NCBI RefSeq assembly: GCF_900104635.1
Contig: NZ_FNWC01000007.1
Coordinates: 1,339,421 to 1,403,420 of the forward strand
Origin: Coprococcus phoceensis
Lineage (GTDB): Bacteria > Bacillota > Clostridia > Lachnospirales > Lachnospiraceae
DNA: 64,000 bases
Reading direction: 5' to 3'
Below the pieces are notes generated by a model that was given only the letters and a program-made list of their open reading frames with translations, was not told where the DNA came from and ran no database searches. The position numbers were made by a program, and so were the translations under genes. How positions within the stretch are numbered: the first letter of the stretch is position 1; each line of letters opens with the position of its first letter. Shown piece by piece: positions 8,334 to 16,821 of this stretch.

Positions 8334-8927
8334 CTAAGAACGTGAAATTTTCTCAATCAATGTATCTTTAATCCTCCATACACGTTCCGGTATATCTTCC
8401 TTTTTCTCCACATACAATGAATGAAGAAAATCTATTGTAAATACAACAATCAGAAAACTGCCCACAATTTTCCCGACCAAAAACGGTATTCTCGCCACAA
8501 CTCCCTCCACAAATCTTTGCAGAAATAAAAACAGAAAAAGGGTATAAAAGCCCCATGCGATTGAACTTTCCAGACATAAAATTCCTTTGTAATTAAATGG
8601 CTTTTCATGGTAATCCCACCAAATTTCTCCAAAGATACGCTTCATGATAATTCCCGTCAAAAGCTCAAGCGCCGTAGCAAGCAGAGACCCTAATAAAAAC
8701 AGCAGAAATCCATTACTGCTATATGGTCTCAACACAAAATATACCGTCAATGCCCCAACACCATAAATCGGACAAAACGGGCCTTTTGCAAATCCTCTGT
8801 TTGTCAATTTTCTATTACAGATTGACATATAAATCGACTCTACAATCCACCCTAAAATACTATATAGCAAAAACCATAAAATCACATGGTAACTGTCAAA
8901 CCCCAAAATCATTCTATTCCACCACAT
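8334..8927 (-). CDS. CmpB-type membrane protein (putative ABC-transporter type IV family)
   Basis: A 197-residue integral membrane protein with about five hydrophobic segments. The N-terminal block FLLYSILGWIVESIYMSICNRKLTNRGFAKGPFCPIYGVGAL is typical of the ABC_trans_CmpB (PF06541) family. Despite the family name, no ATPase partner is nearby and the function is unknown. I chose the ATG at 8927 because GAAGGAGAG precedes it; a start 22 codons upstream would add a poor extension. TGCTACAAT (extended -10) lies about 40 bases before the start. Confidence 0.8.
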   Translation of the reverse strand: MWWNRMILGFDSYHVILWFLLYSILGWIVESIYMSICNRKLTNRGFAKGPFCPIYGVGALTVYFVLRPYSSNGFLLFLLGSLLATALELLTGIIMKRIFGEIWWDYHEKPFNYKGILCLESSIAWGFYTLFLFLFLQRFVEGVVARIPFLVGKIVGSFLIVVFTIDFLHSLYVEKKEDIPERVWRIKDTLIEKISRS

Positions 8928-9022
8928 AACCGTACTCTCTCCTTCTCTAAAAATGTACGCCCTATTGTAGCATAGTTCCTTGAGAATATCCACTTTCTTC
9001 AGAAATTCTTAATGATTCACGT

Positions 9023-9067
9023 CAATTGGGGACATAGCAAAATTCAATTTTACTACGCCCCCAATTG
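9023..9067. repeat. REP-like palindrome
   Basis: Perfect arms caattgggg (9023-9031) and ccccaattg (9059-9067) surround a 27-base loop that itself contains AAAATT/AATTTT symmetry. There is no T-run on either side, so it is not an ordinary terminator. It lies just after the end of the beta-helix gene. Its layout (GTCAATtgGGGACA at one border) resembles the palindrome at 62179-62212. Confidence 0.5.
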
Positions 9068-9083
9068 CAACTATTTCATTCTA

Positions 9084-12000
9084 CTATTCATATTTTCTTT
9101 TTTTATAAATCACAGTCACTGTGCTTACTCCGGCAATCATAACAAGAATCCATACAAACATCATTGTTGTATCCCCTGTCTTCGCAGCCGTTGGTTTTTT
9201 CTCTGATGCATTTTCTTTACTTGCTTGTGCATTTCCCTGTTCAGCAGATGGCTTTTTATCATCTGTCGGTTCTTTTGATTCCGCTGTTTTCAATCCATCC
9301 ATTGCTTTTGCCAATAAATCTGACGCATACGCAACCTGCTTCTCTGTTGCATTTTCATCTTCAAAAATCGCTTTGGCATCTGCAATTGCTGCTTTCAAAA
9401 CATTACCGGACTCTTCTGTATACAATGACAAATCAATATTTTCTGCTTTGCTTAACAACTCTTCCAATTTGTCTTTATTCGGAATCAGTCTCAAGTTGAA
9501 GATTGCATTTTGCAGATTTACAAATGCATGTTCTACCTGTTCTTGTGTTGCTTTTTCATCATCTAAAACAGCTTTTGCCGCATCTAAAGCTCCTTGGAAA
9601 AGTTCAGCAGACTGAGGTGTATATTCATTTAATTTTTCAACATACTTTTGTGCCTCTTTCACAGCTTTTGCAAGTTTGGATTTATCAACCGGAATTATAG
9701 TCAATCCCTCCATTGCTTCCTGTAATTTCTGTTGTGCAGCATCTAATTCATACTGAAGTGCATTTTCATCTTTCAACAATTCTACTGCTTCTTCTAATGC
9801 TGCTCTAAATGCTTTCACACTCTCTTCTGTATAAACATCAACATTGATATCCTCTGCTGCTTTTACTAACGCCTGCAGCGACTTGCTGTTTCCGGTGTAA
9901 GAAAGATAATGAATCATCTCCAACAGTTTATCACATACAGTATCTACCTGAGCCTGTGTAGCATTTTCATCTGCATATACTTTTTCGGCTGCTTCTAATG
10001 CTTCTTCCAATTTTTGTTTCACAATCGGTACAACGTACTGATACTCCGGTTTTTCCTGCTCAGATTTTGCATAATCAATTGTGTCTTTCAACAATGTTTT
10101 ATTTACCTGTTCAGGTTCCACCATAGCCTCATCAACATAAGTAATGATTGGTGTTACGTGGATAGATGGTTTTGTCGGAGCTCCGTTATTTTTCGCTTCC
10201 ACACGAATCCAGTCGCCTTTATTGACTTCAATCTCACGGATTCCCACATCTGCTTTTTGATTACTTACTTCAAGTACATAAGAATCGCCAAGCACTTCTC
10301 CATTTTTCGTAAAGCTTAAAGTAACCGTTCCGTTTTTGTTTCCTGCCTGACGCAGATACGGTTCATCGTCTTTCACAGCCAAGGTAATTTTTCCGCTCTT
10401 CGGTACGCGGAATGCCATTGCCATACCTTCTTTTTTAGATGCTCCGGTTGTATCGGAAAGCAATCCATGTGTTGTCTCTGTTGTCGGTGTCTGATGATTT
10501 GGCAAAGCTACACCTGGCCCAAAATATGTATCCACTGCCCAGTTTGGATATACCGGATCGTATGCTGTCAAATTCTCATATTCTGAAGCAGATTTTTTCA
10601 TCTGACCAAACCAGACATTACCCTGCTGTGGTCCGGCATAATCAAGCGCCCACTGATAACTGTTTTTCGCAGAAATTGTAAATTCATTTTGATCTCCATT
10701 TTCTGCCTGAACGACAAGTTTCATTCCTTCTGCAATATTTCCTGTCGTAACTTCTTTTCCTTCTGCATTTACAATTTTGACTTCCGCTGTGCTGTGAACT
10801 TTCACACCTTCTTTTAACTCTTTCACAGTTGTCGGATTATTTTCCAGCATCGGAACAAATACAGTTTTATCTTTCATCATATAGACAGCCTCTTTGATTG
10901 CGTTGTCAGCTGATGCAACAATCGTATACACTACTTCTTGTTTTCCGTCAGACAATACAACACTCATACCGCCTTTTACAATTCCGCTTTCCACTTCTTC
11001 TTTGCCATTCATCACTTTGATTGTGCATCCGGAATCGTACTTCAAATTTTTAAGGAAATCTGCAACTGTTGTACCTGCTTCTACTCCTCCAATTGTTTTT
11101 TCTGCTGTTTTAATATCATATACATCAGATGTTAAAACAAGAGAAACCGCATCACTTTCAAATGCTCCTATATCCGGTGTTCCTGTCACTTTGTTTCCAA
11201 AGAAGTCTTTTCCACCATTGTTTTTGATCACTTTACCTGCATTAACTGCCGGAGAATCTGATGCCAGTTTATATCCATCAAATGCTGTTCTTTCATGAAC
11301 AATTGAATCTTTTATGTTTCCTGCTTCCACGCCGGCCAAAGGTGCTGTTGGCGCTTTACCCGGATCTGCAAATTTCGGATCTGCTTCAATCGCATTCGCA
11401 TCATTTGCCGGAACATTTGCATAATTGTAATAAAGGTTATTGTCATATTTTGTTTTTGTTTCATTCGTATGTTTGAACCAGTTTTCTTCTTTTGGTGCAG
11501 AGCCATTATAATAAATGATATTATTCTCTACTACCATTGGACCACCGCCCATATTTGTACGAATAAAATCAATTCCTTCTTTTACAAAGAATGTATTGTT
11601 ATACACATGTGCATCAGGTTGTCCTGCTGGGTTAATCACACCGCCTAAATCATTTTGACTGATATTATACCGGAAAATATTATTGATTGCTTCTCCTCCG
11701 CAGAACATAACACTTCCGCCACCGTTATTATGGCTGTAATTATACTGGTAAACAGTTCCATCACCATAGTCTGCATCCCACGCCTGACCATCTTGGTTTT
11801 GGCAAGTATCAAATGCTTCATTGTACTGGAAAATGGCATCTTTACATTTCCAAGGCCAAATTCCGGCTGCAACTCGTCCAAATCCGGTCGCATTATAGTC
11901 TTTTGTATTAATCTGTCTTGCCGCACCATCTGATACGTTATACTCAATAAGCGGACGGTCACAATACATCAATGTAATTGCATCTCCACCTGCATCTTTC

Positions 12001-12866
12001 ACATAGTTATTGCGAATCACAACATTGGTAGAGCCGTATGTACTAATCTTTTCATCTGAAATCACACCGCCATGGAACTGACCATGGGTATAACTGTATC
12101 CAACTGCAATTCCCCATCTGTTTGTGTTTTCTACATAACAATTTTCAATTTTTACATCATCATATTTTGCAATTCCTGTTGATGCATCCATCGGCTGGAA
12201 AGCTGTAAAATAGATACCTCCGTTGTTCATATGTTTGTCATATACATTTCCAATTACATCATGAACATATAAATTATCCAGATAAATATGATTTAACGTT
12301 CCTTCATTTTGTGCAACTGCCGCAACTCCTGTACGGTTCATAACATCTTCTGCATTATATGCTGTTTCAATCTTTGGAGCTTTGTTTGTAATTTCCAAGT
12401 TTTTGATTTCTACATATTCTACATCATAAAGAAGTACAGAAGAAGAAACATATCCTTGATATTTATGTTTTGCGTTGCCCAAAGGAGCGCGATAGTTTTG
12501 ATACCAGATTCCTTGTCCGTTTGTTTCAATGATTGGTAAATTTCCTTTTCCATAAGAGTCAACAACGATTGGCGCCTCTTCTGAACCGTCTCCTTTCAAA
12601 TGCAGAAAACCATTTTGGAATACAGAACCACGCTCCAAAAGAACTTTATCTCCCGGCTTCAATGTCAGTTCATTGATTTTGTCTAAACTGTAAAATGCTT
12701 TCCCCTCAGACATTCCATCATTGTTGTCGTTTCCGTCAACTGTACTTACATAATACGTTGTTCCTGTTGTTTTTCCCTGTTTTGCGGCATCTACTGTCAT
12801 TCCCGGTAAAACTGTCGTACCCACAACTGCAGCCGCCATAAACATAGCCAGAATTCTATTTTTCAT
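9084..12866 (-). CDS. Cell-wall-anchored right-handed beta-helix glycosidase, probable GH136 lacto-N-biosidase
   Basis: A 1260-residue exported protein. A signal peptide covers residues 1-27. A right-handed parallel beta-helix (about 33-590, repeated N-N-Y and N-I-Y rungs) is followed by two small Ig-like domains, a beta-sandwich (about 740-920), a four-repeat FIVAR-type helical stalk, and a C-terminal sorting signal AAKTGDT-hydrophobic-KKRK. The block DGQAWDADYGDGT places two aspartates seven apart (D359, D366), the spacing I recall for the catalytic pair of GH136 (LnbX D411/D418). GH136 enzymes release lacto-N-biose from type-1 glycans. The start at 12866 follows AAAGGAGG, 16 bases after the upstream paralogue. 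A polysaccharide lyase of similar fold is the main alternative. Confidence 0.72.
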   Translation of the reverse strand: MKNRILAMFMAAAVVGTTVLPGMTVDAAKQGKTTGTTYYVSTVDGNDNNDGMSEGKAFYSLDKINELTLKPGDKVLLERGSVFQNGFLHLKGDGSEEAPIVVDSYGKGNLPIIETNGQGIWYQNYRAPLGNAKHKYQGYVSSSVLLYDVEYVEIKNLEITNKAPKIETAYNAEDVMNRTGVAAVAQNEGTLNHIYLDNLYVHDVIGNVYDKHMNNGGIYFTAFQPMDASTGIAKYDDVKIENCYVENTNRWGIAVGYSYTHGQFHGGVISDEKISTYGSTNVVIRNNYVKDAGGDAITLMYCDRPLIEYNVSDGAARQINTKDYNATGFGRVAAGIWPWKCKDAIFQYNEAFDTCQNQDGQAWDADYGDGTVYQYNYSHNNGGGSVMFCGGEAINNIFRYNISQNDLGGVINPAGQPDAHVYNNTFFVKEGIDFIRTNMGGGPMVVENNIIYYNGSAPKEENWFKHTNETKTKYDNNLYYNYANVPANDANAIEADPKFADPGKAPTAPLAGVEAGNIKDSIVHERTAFDGYKLASDSPAVNAGKVIKNNGGKDFFGNKVTGTPDIGAFESDAVSLVLTSDVYDIKTAEKTIGGVEAGTTVADFLKNLKYDSGCTIKVMNGKEEVESGIVKGGMSVVLSDGKQEVVYTIVASADNAIKEAVYMMKDKTVFVPMLENNPTTVKELKEGVKVHSTAEVKIVNAEGKEVTTGNIAEGMKLVVQAENGDQNEFTISAKNSYQWALDYAGPQQGNVWFGQMKKSASEYENLTAYDPVYPNWAVDTYFGPGVALPNHQTPTTETTHGLLSDTTGASKKEGMAMAFRVPKSGKITLAVKDDEPYLRQAGNKNGTVTLSFTKNGEVLGDSYVLEVSNQKADVGIREIEVNKGDWIRVEAKNNGAPTKPSIHVTPIITYVDEAMVEPEQVNKTLLKDTIDYAKSEQEKPEYQYVVPIVKQKLEEALEAAEKVYADENATQAQVDTVCDKLLEMIHYLSYTGNSKSLQALVKAAEDINVDVYTEESVKAFRAALEEAVELLKDENALQYELDAAQQKLQEAMEGLTIIPVDKSKLAKAVKEAQKYVEKLNEYTPQSAELFQGALDAAKAVLDDEKATQEQVEHAFVNLQNAIFNLRLIPNKDKLEELLSKAENIDLSLYTEESGNVLKAAIADAKAIFEDENATEKQVAYASDLLAKAMDGLKTAESKEPTDDKKPSAEQGNAQASKENASEKKPTAAKTGDTTMMFVWILVMIAGVSTVTVIYKKRKYE

Positions 12867-12882
12867 AATCACACCCTCCTTT

Positions 12883-15555
12883 CTACTCTTCAAATCCTAA
12901 ACGAATTTCTGCTGCCGAAGCAAAAATTTTACTTGCTTCCTGCGATGCAGAGTCTGTTGCTACTAATTTCACATAACGTCCTAAAACAGTGTCAAATCTT
13001 GCATATTTCACAACATTATTGTTTGCCCATGTTCCCGTTGCAACCGGTTCTCCCCAAGTCTGTCCGTCTTTACTTACATAAATCTCATAAGCTGTGATGT
13101 TACCGTTTGTTCCGCCGCCTTGTCTTGGAGTATATTTTAACATTGCAACATTTTGTTCTTTCTTCATATCAATCGTAATCCATGTTTCTGAACGTTGACA
13201 GCCATTCCAGTTTGTATGCCACATTGTATTCAAGTTGTTATCCAATGCAAGATTTCCGTTTCCTTCTGTATTATTATTTGGCTGGAAACTTCCCGCCTCT
13301 GCTGTCATTCCTGTTGCTGCATACTCTTTATATACTTTCACAAGTGAAATGTTAAATTCTTTGGAAACTTCTTTATAAGATACTTTCAGTGTCATTCCTT
13401 CTTCGATAACTTCAGAATCTTCTACCTTTTTGTCTCCTTTATAAACGTCTACATTGACACGTTTATGATGAATTAAATTTTCTTTAAAAGTACCAACAGT
13501 TGTTCCTTTTGGAACTTCACGGATTGTTGTTCCTTCTATCTCGTAAACAAGCGTTGACAGACGAAGGACTGTATGTATTGTATACTCTTTTACCGTATCT
13601 CCATTTTTCAGTTTCAAAATCATACCGTCTTCCACAGCTGCATCGCCCGCTGCAGCTTCTTCTCCCTTGTACACTTCCAAAGTAACCCGCTTGTCATATA
13701 CAAGATTTTCTTTCATCTCATCGACAGTAGTTCCGACTTCGACATCATTGATTTCATTCTCTGTCACTTTGTAAACATCTGAATAAATTTCTTCCACGAT
13801 TTCTCCATCTTCTGCTTTTGTCTCGTGCATACCGATATCAGGTGTCATTCCAAGTTTATTGCCAAAGAAATCTTTTCCGCCATTATTTGGAATATATACA
13901 CCGGCATTTACTGCTGCAGAATCTTCTTTGATTTTAAATCCGTCAAACACTGTCTTTGCTTCCGGATCATCGTGTCTATGAATCGTTCCATCTGTGCTGT
14001 CCGGTGCAGTCAGTGGTCCGACAAAAATCTGGTCTTTTTCACTTTCTGCAACAACTACCGCATGTTTATCTGTAGATGGAGTAGAAGTATATCCATAATA
14101 AAGATTATTGCTGAATTTTTTATTTCCATTTGGTTCCCACTCATCGTTCGGGTTCGCTGTACTTGCATTGTAGAAAATATTATTTGAAATCACACCGGAA
14201 CCGCTGCGTTTTCCACTCGCATTGTGGTGTACTCTTGTTGCTCTGTCCCCGTCCACATAAAAGACGTTGTTATAAATCTTTGCTTCCGGATTTCCTTGGA
14301 ATGTAATAAGACAGCCTAAATCATTATGGCTTAAATTATAACGGAATGTACCATTATAAGCCTCATTTAAGCAAATCAGCATAGAACCTCCACCATTATT
14401 ATGACTATAGTTATACTGGTAAACCGTGCCGTCTGACCAGTCAATGTCCCACGCCTGTCCGTCACCATTGCCTTCTCCGACTGTATCAAACGCCTCATTA
14501 TATTGGAATACCGCATCTTTTGTTTTCCATGGCCAGATTGTCGCACAGAAAGACTGCCAATAACCGGCATATCCATCATCCAAATCAACGCCGGCTGTAT
14601 CCGAAATATTTCTTTCAATTACCGGTCGATATGCATACATTGCAACAATCGCATCATTTCCAGAATTCTGTACATAATTGTCTGCGATATAAATGTTTGT
14701 GTGTCCATATTTTTGCACTGTCTCATCTGCAATCTGTGCTCCATTGAATTTAGAATGCTGATATGTATAGCCAACTACAATTCCGGCACGTTTTACATCT
14801 TTGACATAACAGTTTGTAATTTTTACATCATTATATCTTGCAATCCCTGTTTTAGATTCATCTGTCGGTTTTGATACGTTGAACTGGATTCCTCCATTGT
14901 CCATATGTTTATCTTGAAGATTTCCGTCAATATCGTGGATATAAAGGTCTTCTAAATAGACATGGTCCATGGTTCCTCCGTCTTTTGCAATTCCTGCAAC
15001 TCCGGTGCGGTCCATACGTGCTGATGTATTTGCCAAACCATTTTGAATGTATTGTGCATCATCAGATTCATTTGTCAATTCCAAACCTTTCACTTCTACA
15101 TAATCAACATCGTAGAGCAAAATGGCAGAAGACACATATCCTTTTGAACGGTGTCCACTGTTATCCATCGGTGTACCATAATCCTGATACCAGACACCTT
15201 CTCCTCTTGCATTAATGATAGGTTTATTACCTTCCCCATAGCTTCCGATCCGAATCGGATTTTCTTTTGTTCCGTGTACATTCTGCAGATGAAGAAATCC
15301 TTGGAAAACAGATCCCGCTTCAAAAAGTACGCTGTCACCCGGCTGAAGTTTCACATCTTTAAGCTTATCTAAAGTCTGCCATGCTTCTCCTTCTGAAGTT
15401 CCACTGTTTTGATTGTCTCCACGATTACTGATGTAATATGTCGTTCCAACTGCTTTTTCCTTTCGAGCCGCACTAACGCTCGACATCGGGAAAACATTCG
15501 CTGACGTACACAATACAGCAAGTGCACACATTGCCGCTACAATTTTTCTCTTCAT
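12883..15555 (-). CDS. Secreted right-handed beta-helix glycosidase with CBM32-like domain, probable GH136
   Basis: An 890-residue paralogue of the neighbouring beta-helix protein. A signal peptide (to about residue 29) precedes the beta-helix (about 35-600). The block DGQAWDIDWSDGT carries D365 and D372, again seven apart as in GH136. Two Ig-like domains (about 605-755) and a C-terminal F5/8 type C (CBM32-like) domain follow (about 765-890, WHTNWNG, WITIDM, ASAAEIRL). No sorting signal or membrane segment follows, so it should be released or held only by binding glycan. It starts 21 bases after the foldase-like gene and ends 16 bases before the anchored paralogue, indicating a three-gene operon. 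Confidence 0.75.
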   Translation of the reverse strand: MKRKIVAAMCALAVLCTSANVFPMSSVSAARKEKAVGTTYYISNRGDNQNSGTSEGEAWQTLDKLKDVKLQPGDSVLFEAGSVFQGFLHLQNVHGTKENPIRIGSYGEGNKPIINARGEGVWYQDYGTPMDNSGHRSKGYVSSAILLYDVDYVEVKGLELTNESDDAQYIQNGLANTSARMDRTGVAGIAKDGGTMDHVYLEDLYIHDIDGNLQDKHMDNGGIQFNVSKPTDESKTGIARYNDVKITNCYVKDVKRAGIVVGYTYQHSKFNGAQIADETVQKYGHTNIYIADNYVQNSGNDAIVAMYAYRPVIERNISDTAGVDLDDGYAGYWQSFCATIWPWKTKDAVFQYNEAFDTVGEGNGDGQAWDIDWSDGTVYQYNYSHNNGGGSMLICLNEAYNGTFRYNLSHNDLGCLITFQGNPEAKIYNNVFYVDGDRATRVHHNASGKRSGSGVISNNIFYNASTANPNDEWEPNGNKKFSNNLYYGYTSTPSTDKHAVVVAESEKDQIFVGPLTAPDSTDGTIHRHDDPEAKTVFDGFKIKEDSAAVNAGVYIPNNGGKDFFGNKLGMTPDIGMHETKAEDGEIVEEIYSDVYKVTENEINDVEVGTTVDEMKENLVYDKRVTLEVYKGEEAAAGDAAVEDGMILKLKNGDTVKEYTIHTVLRLSTLVYEIEGTTIREVPKGTTVGTFKENLIHHKRVNVDVYKGDKKVEDSEVIEEGMTLKVSYKEVSKEFNISLVKVYKEYAATGMTAEAGSFQPNNNTEGNGNLALDNNLNTMWHTNWNGCQRSETWITIDMKKEQNVAMLKYTPRQGGGTNGNITAYEIYVSKDGQTWGEPVATGTWANNNVVKYARFDTVLGRYVKLVATDSASQEASKIFASAAEIRLGFEE

Positions 15556-15576
15556 AGCTCTTATTCCTCCTCATTT

Positions 15577-16632
15577 TTATTTTTTTATATGTTTTTTTGT
15601 AAAATCATATACTTTCTTCATATCGCCGTCGACTTCCAAATCCTCGGCTTTTTTTTCTATCATAGAATTATAATGTTGTTCTCTTAACTCTTTATTGATA
15701 TTATCCTTTACTTCATCAACAGTAAAATAATCATAATCGTTCTTAGCCGTACACTGCACAAGATACAGCGCCCCATTTTCATCTACTACCTGTGTCGATT
15801 CTCCAATCTTTAATTCATATCCCAGTTCCAAAACATCTCCGATTTCCTTCGCCTTCGAAGAAACCTCACTGGAAAGCAGTTCTTCATGGGAAAAATACGG
15901 ACTCAGCATCTCGTTTTCTGCCACAAGTTTCTGTAATGTTTGTGAGCCATCCATGCTTTTATAAATAGATATCAATTCTTTTTCCAGTAACTCTTTTTGA
16001 TCTTCCGTCATATTTTCTGAAAGATATGGGATTTTTATATAATCCAGTGTGATATCATCATTTTTTTGAAAGAGTGCATCTTTGTTTTTTTCATAATACT
16101 GTACTCTTTCTTCTTCTGTGATCTCCATTCCTTCATTTTTCAGATTCTCGCAATATCTCTTTTGAAAAGAATCCATCTCATATTCCATATACAATTCTGT
16201 AGTAAATTTGGACAATCCGAAAACCGGTTCTCCGTTCTCGATTTTTTCTGCCCTCATTTTATTCTCTTCTTCCATACGCTTTATCATATGTTCATAATCT
16301 GCATATTCCACGTAACCTTCTTCAATTGCCGTTTCATAAACCGCACGATAATATTTCAATTGTTCTATTGTCTGATCCGCCAATTTTTTATATGGAACAG
16401 TTCCCTCAATTTCCGTCTCCCAAAATTTCTCATCAATCTGAATGTCTCGATTTTCTGTCAGCTCATTGGAAACATCATAAATTTGTTGATTCATCACATA
16501 CAAATATTCTTCTTTACTAATTGGTTTTTCATGAATATTCAATTCAAATTTCCCTTTTATAAAAAATGCACCTGCCACAAAAATTCCAGCCGTCAACACT
16601 GTTGCTACTAGGCATACTATTTTCTTTTTCAT
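15577..16632 (-). CDS. Membrane-anchored SurA/parvulin-like foldase, likely partner of the beta-helix enzymes
   Basis: A 351-residue protein with a lysine-rich N-terminus and one transmembrane segment (VCLVATVLTAGIFVAGAFFI) without a lipobox cysteine, so it should be anchored with its body outside. The rest is charged and helical (about 40-180, SurA-N-like), followed by a region resembling a PpiC/parvulin domain (about 190-320, LDYIKIPYL, IGDVLELGYELKIGEST, ALYLVQCTAKNDYD) and a helical tail. Known GH136 enzymes need a cognate partner (LnbY in Bifidobacterium; a separate or fused helical subunit in Lachnospiraceae). First position in an operon with two GH136-like genes makes this the natural candidate. 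A general PrsA-type foldase is the alternative. Confidence 0.65.
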   Translation of the reverse strand: MKKKIVCLVATVLTAGIFVAGAFFIKGKFELNIHEKPISKEEYLYVMNQQIYDVSNELTENRDIQIDEKFWETEIEGTVPYKKLADQTIEQLKYYRAVYETAIEEGYVEYADYEHMIKRMEEENKMRAEKIENGEPVFGLSKFTTELYMEYEMDSFQKRYCENLKNEGMEITEEERVQYYEKNKDALFQKNDDITLDYIKIPYLSENMTEDQKELLEKELISIYKSMDGSQTLQKLVAENEMLSPYFSHEELLSSEVSSKAKEIGDVLELGYELKIGESTQVVDENGALYLVQCTAKNDYDYFTVDEVKDNINKELREQHYNSMIEKKAEDLEVDGDMKKVYDFTKKHIKK

Positions 16633-16686
16633 TCTTTTCCTCCGTCATATTACACAAAAATAGATTTCTCACATTTCTTTAATTGT

Positions 16687-16716
16687 ATCATATATACAAC
16701 ATCAATACTTGTACAA
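16687..16716 (-). promoter_or_regulatory. Candidate promoter of the foldase/GH136 operon
   Basis: TTGTAC and TATGAT are separated by 18 bases, about 55 bases before the foldase start. The -35 match is weak. The region 16633-16770 is otherwise AT-rich with no other gene. Confidence 0.35.
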
Positions 16717-16770
16717 ATGTATCTGATTTCTCCATTTATTTGTATAATCAGGAACTCTTACACTATATAT

Positions 16771-16808
16771 AAAAAGGTCTCCCGAACCTTTTTCCGATTC
16801 AGGAGACC
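16771..16808 (-). terminator. Rho-independent terminator of the sialidase gene
   Basis: Arms ggtctcc (16776-16782) and ggagacc (16802-16808) are followed on the minus strand by TTTTT. It lies 13 bases beyond the sialidase stop and separates it from the foldase/GH136 operon. Confidence 0.75.
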
Positions 16809-16821
16809 CTTTCTTCATCTA

